The translations under genes and the position numbers were made by a program. Below the pieces are notes generated by a model. That model worked only from the letters and a program-made list of their open reading frames with translations. It had not been told where the DNA came from and did not search any database. From Pseudomonas entomophila (lineage in GTDB: Bacteria > Pseudomonadota > Gammaproteobacteria > Pseudomonadales > Pseudomonadaceae), in NCBI RefSeq assembly GCF_018417595.1, contig NZ_CP070982.1:5507001-5571000 (forward strand): 64,000 nucleotides of DNA, read 5' to 3'. Within the stretch, counting starts at the first letter, position 1. Each line of letters opens with the position of its first letter. Of the stretch, positions 1 to 8,269 are shown in pieces.

Positions 1-365
1 CTGAACAACAGGTCGACACTGGCGTCGCGCAACGGCAGGCGCTCGGCATCGCCCGCCACATGGTGGAGCGCGCCCCCCTGCTCGCGGGCATGGCGCAGCA
101 TGCCCTCGGCGATGTCCAGGGCCACACCGTTCGCATGGCTGAAACGCTCGGCCAATACCCGGCTGAAATGCCCGGTGCCACTGCCCATGTCGAGCCAGCG
201 CGCAGGCGCCAGGCCGTCGGGCAGTTTGTCCAGCAAGGCAACACCGACCGCGCGCTGCAGGGCCGCGACACTGTCGTAGCTGGCCGCCGCGCGGGAGAAC
301 GAAGCCGCCACCTGGCGCTTGTCCGGCAGGGCGCCGGGCAGGGTTGGGTGGGAAAGGTCAGTCAT
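1..365 (-). CDS. bioC: Malonyl-ACP O-methyltransferase BioC (3' part outside window)
   Basis: BioC methylates the free carboxyl of malonyl-ACP with SAM, so that fatty-acid synthase can build the pimeloyl moiety of biotin. Only the first 121 codons are in the window. They show the SAM-binding motif I ([17 protein letters not shown], about residues 58-74) and the BioC-like N-terminal [15 protein letters not shown] stretch. The ATG at 365 lies inside the end of bioH (8-bp overlap), so it is translated as the last visible gene of bioBFHC. The product is secure from motif plus operon position; the C-terminus cannot be judged. Confidence 0.93.
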   Translation of the reverse strand, partial: MTDLSHPTLPGALPDKRQVAASFSRAAASYDSVAALQRAVGVALLDKLPDGLAPARWLDMGSGTGHFSRVLAERFSHANGVALDIAEGMLRHAREQGGALHHVAGDAERLPLRDASVDLLF

Positions 366-1089
366 CGCCACTCTCATGCAGGAAACTCTTGATGCCCGCC
401 GCCAGTTCCTGTGGGTATTCCAGCAGGAAGGCGTGGGAACTGTCTTCGACCAAGCCGACTTCCACGTCCGGCAACAGGTCGCTCAGGGCCTTGGCCGCAT
501 CGGCCGGCACCAGTGCGTCACTGCCGGCGAACAGGTGCAACTGCGGGCCGCCGTATTGCTCCAGCGCGGCGCGGGTGTCCAGCTTGGCCAGCACTTCGAG
601 GCCGTTGGCCAGGTACAACGGGTCGGTGTCCGGCACCCCCACGCCGAGCTGGCGCAGCAAGGTACGCGGCTGCTGGGCGCCGTCGCTGCACAGGGTGCGG
701 AAGCGCTTGAGGGTGACCTGGGTATGACTGCGGCAACCATCCAGGAAGGTACCGAAGGTGTCCGGCGCCATCCCGTGGGGCCAGTCGGGGCGGGCCACGA
801 AGCAAGGATTGCTGGCCAGGGTCAGCAGCCCGCAGCAATGGTCGCCGCGTTTATGCGCCAGCAGGCTGGCGAGCATGCCTCCCAGTGACCAGCCACCCAG
901 CCACACGTCGGTGGGCAATTTACGGTCGAGATGATCGACCCAGGCCTGGACATCGCTGTCGGCCAGCTCCGGCAGCGGCATCAGCTCGACCTGCAGGCGT
1001 GAATCCTGGGCCCGCAGGCTGGCGGCCAGTGGCTCCAGGGACGCGGTGCCCAGGCCCCAGCCGGGCAGGAGGATCAGTCGGTTACGCAT
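358..1089 (-). CDS. bioH: Pimeloyl-ACP methyl ester carboxylesterase BioH
   Basis: A 243-aa alpha/beta hydrolase that removes the methyl ester from pimeloyl-ACP methyl ester, ending the BioC-BioH route to pimeloyl-ACP. The nucleophile elbow GWSLGG places Ser at about residue 68. A C-terminal [10 protein letters not shown] segment carries the catalytic His, and DALVPAD supplies a likely Asp. I chose the ATG at 1089 ([12 protein letters not shown]), not an in-frame ATG 13 codons upstream, because families of this type begin just before the LLPGWG strand. It overlaps bioF by 8 bp and bioC by 8 bp, indicating translational coupling. Confidence 0.94.
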   Translation of the reverse strand: MRNRLILLPGWGLGTASLEPLAASLRAQDSRLQVELMPLPELADSDVQAWVDHLDRKLPTDVWLGGWSLGGMLASLLAHKRGDHCCGLLTLASNPCFVARPDWPHGMAPDTFGTFLDGCRSHTQVTLKRFRTLCSDGAQQPRTLLRQLGVGVPDTDPLYLANGLEVLAKLDTRAALEQYGGPQLHLFAGSDALVPADAAKALSDLLPDVEVGLVEDSSHAFLLEYPQELAAGIKSFLHESGDD

Positions 1090-2254
1090 CGGCGGACTCC
1101 AGCTGTGGATAACAATCGGCCAATGCATTCAACAATAGCTGGACCTGGGCCTCGCTGTGGGCCGCACTCAGGGTCACGCGCAAGCGTGCACTGCCTGCAG
1201 GCACGGTGGGTGGGCGGATCGCGGTGACCAGCAAGCCGCGCTCGTGCAGTTTGCGCGACAGCGCCATGGCGCGCCCCGCATCGCCGATCAGAATCGGCTG
1301 GATCGCCGTGTGACTGTCCATCAGGGTCAAGCCGATCTGCCGTGCGCCCTCGCGGAACTGGCGGATCAACGCAGCCAGATGCTGCCGTCGCCAGGTGTCG
1401 TTGCGCAGCAGCTGCAGCGCCTTGAGCGTCGCGCAAGCCAGCGCAGGCGGCTGGCTGGTGGTGTAGATGTAGGGCCGGGCAAACTGCACCAGCGCCTCGA
1501 TCAGCTCCTCACTGCCGGCGACGAAGGCGCCGGAAGTGCCACAAGCCTTGCCCAGGGTGCCGATCAGCACCGGCACGTCATCGACGCCCAGGCCAAAATG
1601 CTCGACCAGGCCACCGCCATTGGTGCCCAGCGTGCCCAGGCCATGGGCGTCGTCGACCATCAGCCAGGCGCCACGGGCACGTGCCACCCTGGCCAGTGCC
1701 GGCAGGTCGGCACAGTCACCATCCATGCTGAACACGCCATCGGTGACCACCAGTGTATTGCCGGTGGCTTTCTCCAGGCGGCTGGCGAGGCTCGCGGGAT
1801 CGTTGTGCAGGTAACGGCTGAAGCGGGCGCCGCTGAGCAGGCCACCGTCGAGCAGCGAAGCGTGGTTGAGGCGGTCCTGCAGCACCGTGTCGCCCTGCCC
1901 CACCAGCGCGGTGATGGCACCGAGATTGGCCATGTAGCCGGTGGAGAACAGCAGCGCACGCGGGCGCCCGGTCAGCTCGGCAAGCGCCTCCTCGACCTGA
2001 TGGTGTGGGGTGCTGTGGCCGATCACCAGGTGCGAGGCACCGCCGCCGACGCCCCAATGCTCGGCGCCATCGCGCCAGGCCTGGATCACGTCAGGGTGGT
2101 TGGCCAGCCCCAGGTAGTCGTTGCTGCAGAACGCCAGCAGTGGTTGGCCGTCGACCACCACCTGCGGCCCCTGCGGGCTTTGCAGCAGTGGCCGTTGCCG
2201 GTAAAGGTCGGCGGCACGCCGTTCGGCCAGCCGCGCGGCGAGGTCGAAGGCCAT
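1082..2254 (-). CDS. bioF: 8-amino-7-oxononanoate synthase
   Basis: PLP enzyme of the alpha-oxoamine synthase family, 390 aa and full length. It condenses pimeloyl-ACP with alanine to give 8-amino-7-oxononanoate (KAPA). The Schiff-base lysine lies in [13 protein letters not shown] (about K236). The FCSNDYLGL substrate-entry motif is near residue 43 and the PLP-contacting [10 protein letters not shown] segment near 201. It starts 2 bp after the bioB stop codon and overlaps bioH. Confidence 0.97.
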   Translation of the reverse strand: MAFDLAARLAERRAADLYRQRPLLQSPQGPQVVVDGQPLLAFCSNDYLGLANHPDVIQAWRDGAEHWGVGGGASHLVIGHSTPHHQVEEALAELTGRPRALLFSTGYMANLGAITALVGQGDTVLQDRLNHASLLDGGLLSGARFSRYLHNDPASLASRLEKATGNTLVVTDGVFSMDGDCADLPALARVARARGAWLMVDDAHGLGTLGTNGGGLVEHFGLGVDDVPVLIGTLGKACGTSGAFVAGSEELIEALVQFARPYIYTTSQPPALACATLKALQLLRNDTWRRQHLAALIRQFREGARQIGLTLMDSHTAIQPILIGDAGRAMALSRKLHERGLLVTAIRPPTVPAGSARLRVTLSAAHSEAQVQLLLNALADCYPQLESADA

Positions 2255-2256
2255 GC

Positions 2257-3315
2257 TCAGGCCGAGGCTGCGTCGTAGAACAGCTCGCTGTTGCGCTGTT
2301 CGACCAGCGCCTGCTCGATGGCCGCCTGGTGCACTTCGTCGGCGTGTTCTTCACGGGCTTCGGGCTTGATGCCGAGGCGGGCGAACAATTGCATGTCCTT
2401 GTCGGCCTGTGGGTTGCCGGTGGTCAGCAGTTTCTCGCCGTAGAAGATCGAGTTGGCGCCGGCCATGAACGCCAGGGCCTGCATCTGCTCGTTCATCTTC
2501 TCGCGCCCGGCTGACAGGCGCACATGGGACTTGGGCATGAGGATTCGGGCCACGGCCAGCATGCGGATGAAGTCGAACGGGTCGACGTCTTCTTCCTCGG
2601 CCAGCGGCGTGCCAGCGACCTTGACCAGCATGTTGATCGGCACCGATTCCGGGTGCTCGGGCAGATTGGCCAGCTGGATCAGCAGGCCGGCGCGGTCGTC
2701 CAGCGACTCGCCCATGCCGAGGATGCCGCCGGAGCAGATCTTCATCCCGGCATCACGTACGTAGGCCAGCGTCTGCAGGCGCTCGCTGTAGGTGCGGGTG
2801 GTGATGATGCTGCCGTAGAACTCCGGCGAGGTGTCGAGGTTGTGGTTGTAGTAGTCGAGGCCGGCCTGGGCCAGGGCCAAGGTTTGCTCCTGGTCGAGCT
2901 TGCCGAGGGTCATGCAGGTCTCCAGGCCCATGGCCTTGACCCCTTTGACCATCTCCAGCACGTAGGGCATATCCTTGGCCGAGGGATGTTTCCATGCCGC
3001 GCCCATGCAGAAGCGGGTCGAGCCGATGGCCTTGGCCCGGGCGGCTTCTTCAAGCACCTTCTGCACTTCCATCAGCTTCTGCTTTTCCAACCCGGTGTTG
3101 TAGTGGCCGGACTGTGGACAATATTTGCAATCTTCCGGGCAGGCGCCGGTCTTGATCGACAGCAACGTGGAAACCTGCACGCGGTTGGGGTCGAAATGCG
3201 CGCGGTGCATGGTCTGGGCCTGGAACAGCAGGTCGTTGAACGGCTGCTGGAACAGCGCCTTGACCTCGGCCAGGGACCAGTCGTGACGTGTAGTTGCAAT
3301 TGCGCTGGCGCTCAT
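2257..3315 (-). CDS. bioB: Biotin synthase
   Basis: Radical-SAM enzyme of 352 aa that inserts sulfur into dethiobiotin, the last step of biotin synthesis. The radical-SAM cluster motif CPEDCKYC is at about C59/C63/C66, and the downstream [12 protein letters not shown] and SGGILGMGE segments are typical of BioB. It is the first gene of bioBFHC; no bioD is visible, as the operon runs out of the window. A promoter with a perfect -35 hexamer and a BirA-like operator lies 70-130 bp upstream. Confidence 0.97.
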   Translation of the reverse strand: MSASAIATTRHDWSLAEVKALFQQPFNDLLFQAQTMHRAHFDPNRVQVSTLLSIKTGACPEDCKYCPQSGHYNTGLEKQKLMEVQKVLEEAARAKAIGSTRFCMGAAWKHPSAKDMPYVLEMVKGVKAMGLETCMTLGKLDQEQTLALAQAGLDYYNHNLDTSPEFYGSIITTRTYSERLQTLAYVRDAGMKICSGGILGMGESLDDRAGLLIQLANLPEHPESVPINMLVKVAGTPLAEEEDVDPFDFIRMLAVARILMPKSHVRLSAGREKMNEQMQALAFMAGANSIFYGEKLLTTGNPQADKDMQLFARLGIKPEAREEHADEVHQAAIEQALVEQRNSELFYDAASA

Positions 3316-3387
3316 CGGCGTTTCCTTATCTAGGGTCTGACTGACGCCGGGACAGGAAAACCTACCAGCGCATCACGGATAGCTCGC

Positions 3388-3442
3388 ATAGTCATGGAAG
3401 GCCTTTGAACTGTCAACCAAACATAAAATCACTGGTTTACAA
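3388..3442 (-). promoter_or_regulatory. bioB promoter with BirA-type operator
   Basis: On the minus strand there is a perfect -35 TTGACA (3416-3411), a 17-nt spacer and a weaker -10 GACTAT (3393-3388). That predicts a transcript start about 65 nt before bioB. Across the -35 lies an inverted repeat CTGTCAACC-N15-GGTTTACAA (3410-3418 and 3434-3442), very close to the known gamma-proteobacterial BirA operator TTGTAAACC-N15/16-GGTTTACAA. Bound BirA would cover the -35. The assignment combines the visible repeat with the known consensus; binding itself is inferred. Confidence 0.75.
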
Positions 3443-4142
3443 GTGCATAAATAATAACCACGCATGTTTGCTTTGTGATGAGCCCGCCAGGCAGCCCCAC
3501 CCACTGTGCGTGGCCTGTGAGAGCGAACTGCCCTGGCTGGGCGAACAGTGCCTGCGCTGTGCCTTGCCGCTGTCACTGGACGGGCTCACATGCGCCAGCT
3601 GCAGTCGCCGCCCACCGGCCTACAGCCAGGTCGTCGCCGCCTGGCACTATGGTTTCCCGGTCGACACCCTGATCAGCCGCTTCAAGCACCACAGCCAGTG
3701 GCCCCTTGGGCGGTTGATGGCGCAGTTGCTCGGGCATGCCGTGGAGCATTGTCATGGCATGGGCTTGCCGAGACCCGACCGGCTGTTGCCTGTTCCTCTG
3801 GCCAGGCGTCGACTGCGCCAGCGTGGCTTCAACCAGGCGGCCATGCTGTGCCGCTGGCTGTCCAGGCAGCTTGAACTGCCCTGGGATGAACACCTGCTGG
3901 AGCGCACGCGCGACACGCCCGCCCAGCAAGCGTTGGGCGCCAGCGCCCGACAACGCAATCTGCGCCAGGCGTTCGCCCTGTCGCCCGGCACTGAGGTCGA
4001 AGGCCTGCACCTGGCCGTGGTCGACGATGTCATGACCACCGGCGCGACCGCCCAGGCGATCGCCGCGCTGCTGCGCAAGGCTGGCGCCCGCCGCGTCGAT
4101 ATCTACTGCCTGGCGCGCACCCCTCGCCCCGGCCAGGCTTGA
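3405..4142 (+). CDS. ComF family protein (phosphoribosyltransferase-like)
   Basis: A 245-aa ComF/GntX-type protein. The family is linked to DNA uptake or use of DNA as nutrient, but its biochemistry is unsettled. Eight cysteines in four CxxC pairs (about C21/24, 35/38, 49/52, 63/66) form a double zinc ribbon. The C-terminal half has the PRPP-binding loop VVDDVMTTGATA (about 205-216). The only in-frame start that keeps the zinc ribbon, apart from a CTG, is TTG at 3405, with GGAAGG just upstream. The first 13 codons therefore coincide with the bioB operator, so binding there could also affect this gene. The start is less certain than the product. Confidence 0.85.
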   Translation: MNCQPNIKSLVYKCINNNHACLLCDEPARQPHPLCVACESELPWLGEQCLRCALPLSLDGLTCASCSRRPPAYSQVVAAWHYGFPVDTLISRFKHHSQWPLGRLMAQLLGHAVEHCHGMGLPRPDRLLPVPLARRRLRQRGFNQAAMLCRWLSRQLELPWDEHLLERTRDTPAQQALGASARQRNLRQAFALSPGTEVEGLHLAVVDDVMTTGATAQAIAALLRKAGARRVDIYCLARTPRPGQA

Positions 4143-4200
4143 CTTGGCCGGGTGCGGGCGGCAACGTCGCGGGATATTCACCACATTCGATAACCCGCCC

Positions 4201-4965
4201 ATGTCCCTGCCCGCCCTGCTCACCCAGCACATCGCCCGCCGCCCACAGCGCATCGCCCTGTTGCAGCACGTGGCCGAACAAGGCTCGATCACCCGCGCGG
4301 CCAAGGCCGCCGGCATCAGCTACAAGGCGGCCTGGGACGCCATCGACGAACTCAACAACCTGGCGGCGCACCCCCTGGTGGAACGCAGTACCGGAGGGCG
4401 CGGCGGCGGTGGTGCGCGGCTGTCCACAGAGGGTGAACGGGTGCTGCGCCTCTATCAGCGTCTGCAAGCCTTGCAAGCGCAGATACTCGAAGCCGCCGAG
4501 GAAACCAGCGACCTCGACCTGCTCGGGCGCCTGATGCTGCGCACCAGTGCGCGCAACCAGTTGCAGGGACGGATCAGCGGGCTGCGCCGTGAAGGCCGGC
4601 ATGACCGCATCAGCCTGGACCTGGGCGGTGGGCTTGAGATCGAAGCGTTGATCACACGCGGCAGCACCGAACGGCTGGAACTGACGTTGGGCGCGACCGT
4701 GGTGGCACTGCTCAAGGCGGGCTGGGTGCAGTTGCTTGGCGCGGATGAAACTCAGGAGCCCGGCAGCAACTGCCTGCAAACCACGGTCGAGGAGGTGCTG
4801 GCCGATACCGATGGCCCGAGCGAAGTGCGCCTGGCACTGGGCAACGGCCAGACGCTGTGTGCCATTGCCGAAGAGCAATGGTTGGTGCAGCACAAGGTGG
4901 GGGCAGGCAGCACGTTGAGCGTGCAGTTCCATCCGTCGTACGTGTTGCTTGGGGTGCCGGTGTAA
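4201..4965 (+). CDS. ModE-like transcriptional regulator (winged HTH plus two TOBE/MOP domains)
   Basis: A 254-aa protein with an N-terminal LysR/ModE-type winged helix (GSITRAAKAAGISYKAAWDAIDELN, then GGGARLSTEGERVLRLYQRLQ, about residues 27-90). Two tandem TOBE/MOP molybdate-binding domains follow (about 118-185 and 190-254). That is the full ModE architecture, normally a molybdate-responsive repressor of modABC. No molybdate transport genes are nearby, so its targets are not local or it acts as an orphan. I used the ATG at 4201, which starts just before the helix-turn-helix; an upstream ATG at 4144 would add 19 atypical residues. Confidence 0.85.
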   Translation: MSLPALLTQHIARRPQRIALLQHVAEQGSITRAAKAAGISYKAAWDAIDELNNLAAHPLVERSTGGRGGGGARLSTEGERVLRLYQRLQALQAQILEAAEETSDLDLLGRLMLRTSARNQLQGRISGLRREGRHDRISLDLGGGLEIEALITRGSTERLELTLGATVVALLKAGWVQLLGADETQEPGSNCLQTTVEEVLADTDGPSEVRLALGNGQTLCAIAEEQWLVQHKVGAGSTLSVQFHPSYVLLGVPV

Positions 4966-4994
4966 CCCTCTGAACCTGGGCTGCTGCGCAGCCC

Positions 4995-5020
4995 ATCGCC
5001 GGCAAACCGGCTCCTACAGG
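4995..5020. repeat. Single REP element
   Basis: One copy of the GCCGGCAAACCGGCTCCTACAGG-type P. putida REP in the gap between the ModE-like gene and srkA. There is no inverted partner nearby. Confidence 0.75.
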
Positions 5021-5101
5021 TAGGTCGCGCACCTGCCGAGCACGTTCACCAGGCCAATGCGCTACCATGCGCCCACGCAGTCCCCGCGCCTGGAGCCCTT
5101 C

Positions 5102-6076
5102 ATGTCCCACCCCTTCGACACCCTCACCCCCGACCTCGTGCTGGATGCCGTGGAAAGCCTGGGCTTTCTAAGCGACGCACGGGTACTGGCGCTCAACAGC
5201 TACGAGAACCGCGTCTATCAGGTGGGTATCGAGGGGGAACAACCGCTGATCGCCAAGTTCTATCGCCCAGGGCGCTGGAGCGATGCGGCAATCCTTGAAG
5301 AACATGCCTTCACCGCCGAGCTGGCCGAGTGCGAAGTGCCAGTAGTGGCACCGCTGTTACATGAAGGTCGTTCACTGTTCGAGCACCAAGGTTTTCGCTT
5401 TACCCTGTTCCCACGCCGTGGCGGTCATGCCCCGGAGCCTGGCAATCTCGACCAGCTCTATCGCCTTGGGCAACTGCTCGGTCGCCTGCACGCGGTGGGC
5501 GCGACCAAGCCTTTCGCTCACCGCGAATCCCTGGCTGTGGACAACTTCGGCCACGCCTCGCTCAAGACCCTGCTCGACGGCGACTTCGTGCCCCGCGAGC
5601 TGCTGCCGGCCTACGAGTCGGTGGCCCGCGACCTGTTGCAGCGGGTCGAGGATGTCTACGCTCGCACCCCGCACCAGACGATTCGCCTGCACGGTGACCT
5701 GCACCCCGGCAACCTGATGCACCGCGACGACGTCTACCACGTCGTCGACCTCGACGACTGCCGCATGGGGCCGGCCGTCCAGGACCTGTGGATGATGCTC
5801 GCCGGCAGCCGCGAGGAACGCCTGGGCCAGTTGGCCGAGCTGATCGACGGCTACAACGAGTTCCACGACTTCGACCCGCGCGAACTGGCCCTGATCGAGC
5901 CACTGCGCGCCCTGCGCCAGCTGCACTACAGCGCCTGGCTGGCGCGGCGCTGGGACGATCCGGCGTTCCCGCCGAGCTTCCCCTGGTTCGGCCAGCCGCG
6001 CTATTGGGGCGACCAGATCCTCGCCCTGCGCGAGCAGATCGCTGCACTCGATGAAGAACCGCTGAAATTGTTCTAG
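5102..6076 (+). CDS. srkA: Stress response kinase SrkA (YihE/RdoA)
   Basis: A 324-aa serine/threonine protein kinase of the YihE/RdoA family (CHK-like fold), which in E. coli protects stressed cells from death. Visible motifs are ENRVYQVGIEGEQPLIAKFYRPGRW (ATP-binding lysine, about 36-60), the catalytic loop HGDLHPGN (about 200-207) and the metal-binding VVDLDDCRMGP (about 216-226). The ATG at 5102 is preceded by GGAGCCCTTC and gives the usual family length; an in-frame ATG 45 bp upstream lacks a ribosome site. E. coli pairs it with dsbA, but no dsbA is present here. Confidence 0.93.
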   Translation: MSHPFDTLTPDLVLDAVESLGFLSDARVLALNSYENRVYQVGIEGEQPLIAKFYRPGRWSDAAILEEHAFTAELAECEVPVVAPLLHEGRSLFEHQGFRFTLFPRRGGHAPEPGNLDQLYRLGQLLGRLHAVGATKPFAHRESLAVDNFGHASLKTLLDGDFVPRELLPAYESVARDLLQRVEDVYARTPHQTIRLHGDLHPGNLMHRDDVYHVVDLDDCRMGPAVQDLWMMLAGSREERLGQLAELIDGYNEFHDFDPRELALIEPLRALRQLHYSAWLARRWDDPAFPPSFPWFGQPRYWGDQILALREQIAALDEEPLKLF

Positions 6077-6140
6077 AAGCGCGTCGCGGTCTGTCTACAA
6101 TAGGCGTCGCTTTATTTAGCTACCTAAGCAAGGATTTTTC

Positions 6141-7028
6141 ATGCACGCCGCCAACCCGCGCCGCGGGTACCTCCTGGGCCTCGGCGCCTACATCATCTGG
6201 GGCCTGTTCCCCCTGTACTTCAAAGCCATCCAGAGCGTCCCGGCGGTGGAGATCATCGTTCACCGGGTACTCTGGTCCGCGCTGTTCGGCTCGCTGCTAC
6301 TGCTGGTGTGGAAACACCCCGGCTGGTGGCGCGAGCTGCGCGAAAACCCGCGACGCCTGGCGATCCTGGCCCTGAGCGGTGCGCTGATCGCCGGCAACTG
6401 GCTGACCTACGTGTGGGCGGTGAACAACGGGCGCATGCTCGAAGCCAGCCTGGGCTACTACATCAACCCGCTGATCAACGTGCTGCTGGGCATGCTGCTG
6501 CTCGGCGAGCGCCTGCGCCGCCTGCAATGGCTGGCAGTGGGGCTGGCGGCACTGGGGGTGGTGCAACAGGTGTGGCAGGTCGGCAGCCTGCCGTGGGTGT
6601 CGCTGGCGTTGGCGCTGTCGTTCGGCTTCTATGGGCTGATTCGCAAGCAGGCGCCCGTGGCGGCGCTGCCTGGGCTGGTGGTCGAGACCTGGATGCTGGT
6701 GCCCATCGCCATCGGCTGGCTATTGCTGCACCCCGCGGCCAGCAGCGCCAGCCCTGAGTTCTTCAGCAGCAGCGAGGCGCTGTGGCTGATCGCGGCCGGC
6801 CCGGTGACGCTGGTGCCGCTGGTCTGCTTCAACGCCGCCGCCCGTCACCTGCCCTACACCACGCTGGGCTTCCTGCAGTACCTGGCACCGACCCTGGTGC
6901 TGTTGCAGGCGGTGCTGCTGTTCGACGAGCATCTGACGGCGAGCAACCTGCTGGCGTTCGCCTGCATCTGGGCCGGCCTGGCGGTTTATAGCGTCGATGC
7001 CTGGCTCAGCTTGCGCAAGCGCGCTTGA
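6141..7028 (+). CDS. rarD: RarD family EamA-type transporter
   Basis: A 295-aa inner-membrane protein of the drug/metabolite transporter superfamily with about ten hydrophobic segments arranged as two EamA repeats. RarD-type opening YLLGLGAYIIWGLFPLYFKAI and family motifs such as GNWLTYVWAVNNGRMLEASLGYYINPL are present. The physiological substrate is unknown; the name comes from chloramphenicol-resistance annotation. The start is backed by AAGGA before ATG. The gene stands alone with an open region behind it. Confidence 0.92.
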   Translation: MHAANPRRGYLLGLGAYIIWGLFPLYFKAIQSVPAVEIIVHRVLWSALFGSLLLLVWKHPGWWRELRENPRRLAILALSGALIAGNWLTYVWAVNNGRMLEASLGYYINPLINVLLGMLLLGERLRRLQWLAVGLAALGVVQQVWQVGSLPWVSLALALSFGFYGLIRKQAPVAALPGLVVETWMLVPIAIGWLLLHPAASSASPEFFSSSEALWLIAAGPVTLVPLVCFNAAARHLPYTTLGFLQYLAPTLVLLQAVLLFDEHLTASNLLAFACIWAGLAVYSVDAWLSLRKRA

Positions 7029-7091
7029 TCAAAAAACGATCACATTACTGCAGGCCACGGAATACGTGGCCTGTAGCAAGCGCTCCAAAGG

Positions 7092-7213
7092 TTATCCACA
7101 CCCTCGTCCCCGGCGTTTGTGCACAAGCTGCTGATTACTGGACGTTTTTTGCTCAAGTCGCGCTAGGCTGCGCCGTTATTGGCCTGCAGCGTGGCGCCCC
7201 CAGGTTATCCACA
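7092..7213 (+). promoter_or_regulatory. Two perfect DnaA-box sequences in the rarD downstream region
   Basis: TTATCCACA, the strict DnaA-box consensus, occurs at 7092-7100 and again in the same orientation at 7205-7213. A two-mismatch copy, TTGTGCACA, lies between them at 7117-7125. The region (7029-7289) has no gene and ends in a REP element. Whether DnaA binds is inferred. Confidence 0.5.
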
Positions 7214-7245
7214 GAGACGTCCCTCTGAAATCGGGGATAACCCTG

Positions 7246-7271
7246 TTCGCCGGCAAGCCGGCTCCTACAGG
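7246..7271. repeat. Single REP element
   Basis: A TTCGCCGGCAAGCCGGCTCC-type REP between rarD and the convergent ACT-domain gene, near the 3' ends of both. Confidence 0.75.
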
Positions 7272-7289
7272 GGGCACGCCGCTCTTGAG

Positions 7290-7808
7290 TCACTCCTCCG
7301 GCCGCAACTTCAGTTCCACCATCAGGTCATCCGCCAGGCCCTCCAGCCGCCGCTGCAGGTCCTCCACCGACAAGGTCAACGGCAGTGCCAGCAAGGCATC
7401 GGCGCGGAACAGCGGCTCGCTGCTCATCGGTGCCGGGCGAACGTCAGTGGTCAGCCGCTCCACGTTCACCCCTTGCTCGGCCAGCAAGCGGGTGATATCA
7501 CGCACAATACCTTGTCGGTCGTTGCCCACCAACTCCATGGCAATCGGCTTCCAGGTGCAGGACGGCTCGATGCCGCTTTCGGCGATCAGCACGCGAATGT
7601 CGTACTGGGCCAGCTTGTGCAGTGACTCGACGAGCTCGTCGTAGTTCTCCGCCGGCACGGCCACCCGCAGGATCCCGGCGAACTGCCCGGCCATGCGCGA
7701 CATGCGGCTCTCCAGCCAGTTGCCGTTGTGATTGGCGATGCATTCGGCGATGCGCTCGACCTGCCCGGCCTTGTCGGGGGCGATCACGGTGAGTACGAGA
7801 TGGTCCAC
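7290..7808 (-). CDS. GcvR-like tandem ACT-domain regulator
   Basis: A 172-aa soluble protein made of two ACT domains (about residues 1-80 and 88-165) and no DNA-binding domain, as in glycine-cleavage repressor GcvR. Conserved stretches are VLTVIAPDKAGQVERIAECIANHNGNWLESRMSRMAGQFAG and the second-domain ELVGNDRQGIVRDITRLLAEQGVNVE. It starts at GTG 7808, preceded by a good AGAGGAG site. GcvR-type proteins bind glycine and antagonise the activator GcvA in E. coli; that role here is inferred from family only. It is divergent from glcB across a 461-bp gap. Confidence 0.85.
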   Translation of the reverse strand: MDHLVLTVIAPDKAGQVERIAECIANHNGNWLESRMSRMAGQFAGILRVAVPAENYDELVESLHKLAQYDIRVLIAESGIEPSCTWKPIAMELVGNDRQGIVRDITRLLAEQGVNVERLTTDVRPAPMSSEPLFRADALLALPLTLSVEDLQRRLEGLADDLMVELKLRPEE

Positions 7809-8269
7809 AGGCCACTCCTCTTGGTTCGGTCAGGGCCGCGGCAGACGGCCGAAAAGCGGGGATCGCATCAGTATAGGCAAGGCGCGGCAACCTGCCGCAG
7901 GACAGTCCAGCCAACCAATCGTGTACTGTTTCAAGATTTATCTGGAACAATCCACCTGTTTTTTGCGAACATGTCATCTCCCAGCGTGACCCTATGCGAC
8001 CAACCGGTCGCGGAGCGACGCTTTTAGTCTGATGTTTACCTGCCTGCTGCTTCATGTAGTATGCGTCGACGCGGACTACAAAACGTCGTTTCGATGTCTG
8101 CCAAGGCGCCTGTGAAAATACGCCACCCGCTCGCCGACCCGTCTGGCGAGCCGCACCCAGCCGCCCTCGTGAGTCATTGGGGCATGCACTGGTGCCGTGT
8201 TTAGAGAAGCGCTACAGGCTTAATACAGAAGAGCGAAAGCGAAATAGCTGAGCAGAGGTGAGGCAAGCA
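7809..8269. other. 461-bp intergenic region upstream of glcB
   Basis: No convincing gene is present. It must hold the promoters of the GcvR-like gene and of glcB. The one distinct structure is an inverted repeat GCGACC-N4-GGTCGC at 7996-8011. There is no Rho-independent terminator and no REP. A purine-rich stretch (AGAGGTGAGG) lies just before the glcB ATG. A small RNA cannot be excluded from sequence alone. Confidence 0.6.

Noticed and set aside
1102..1110. TGTGGATAA, a reverse DnaA box
   Set aside because: A single copy inside the coding end of bioF; expected by chance, unlike the intergenic pair near 7100-7213.
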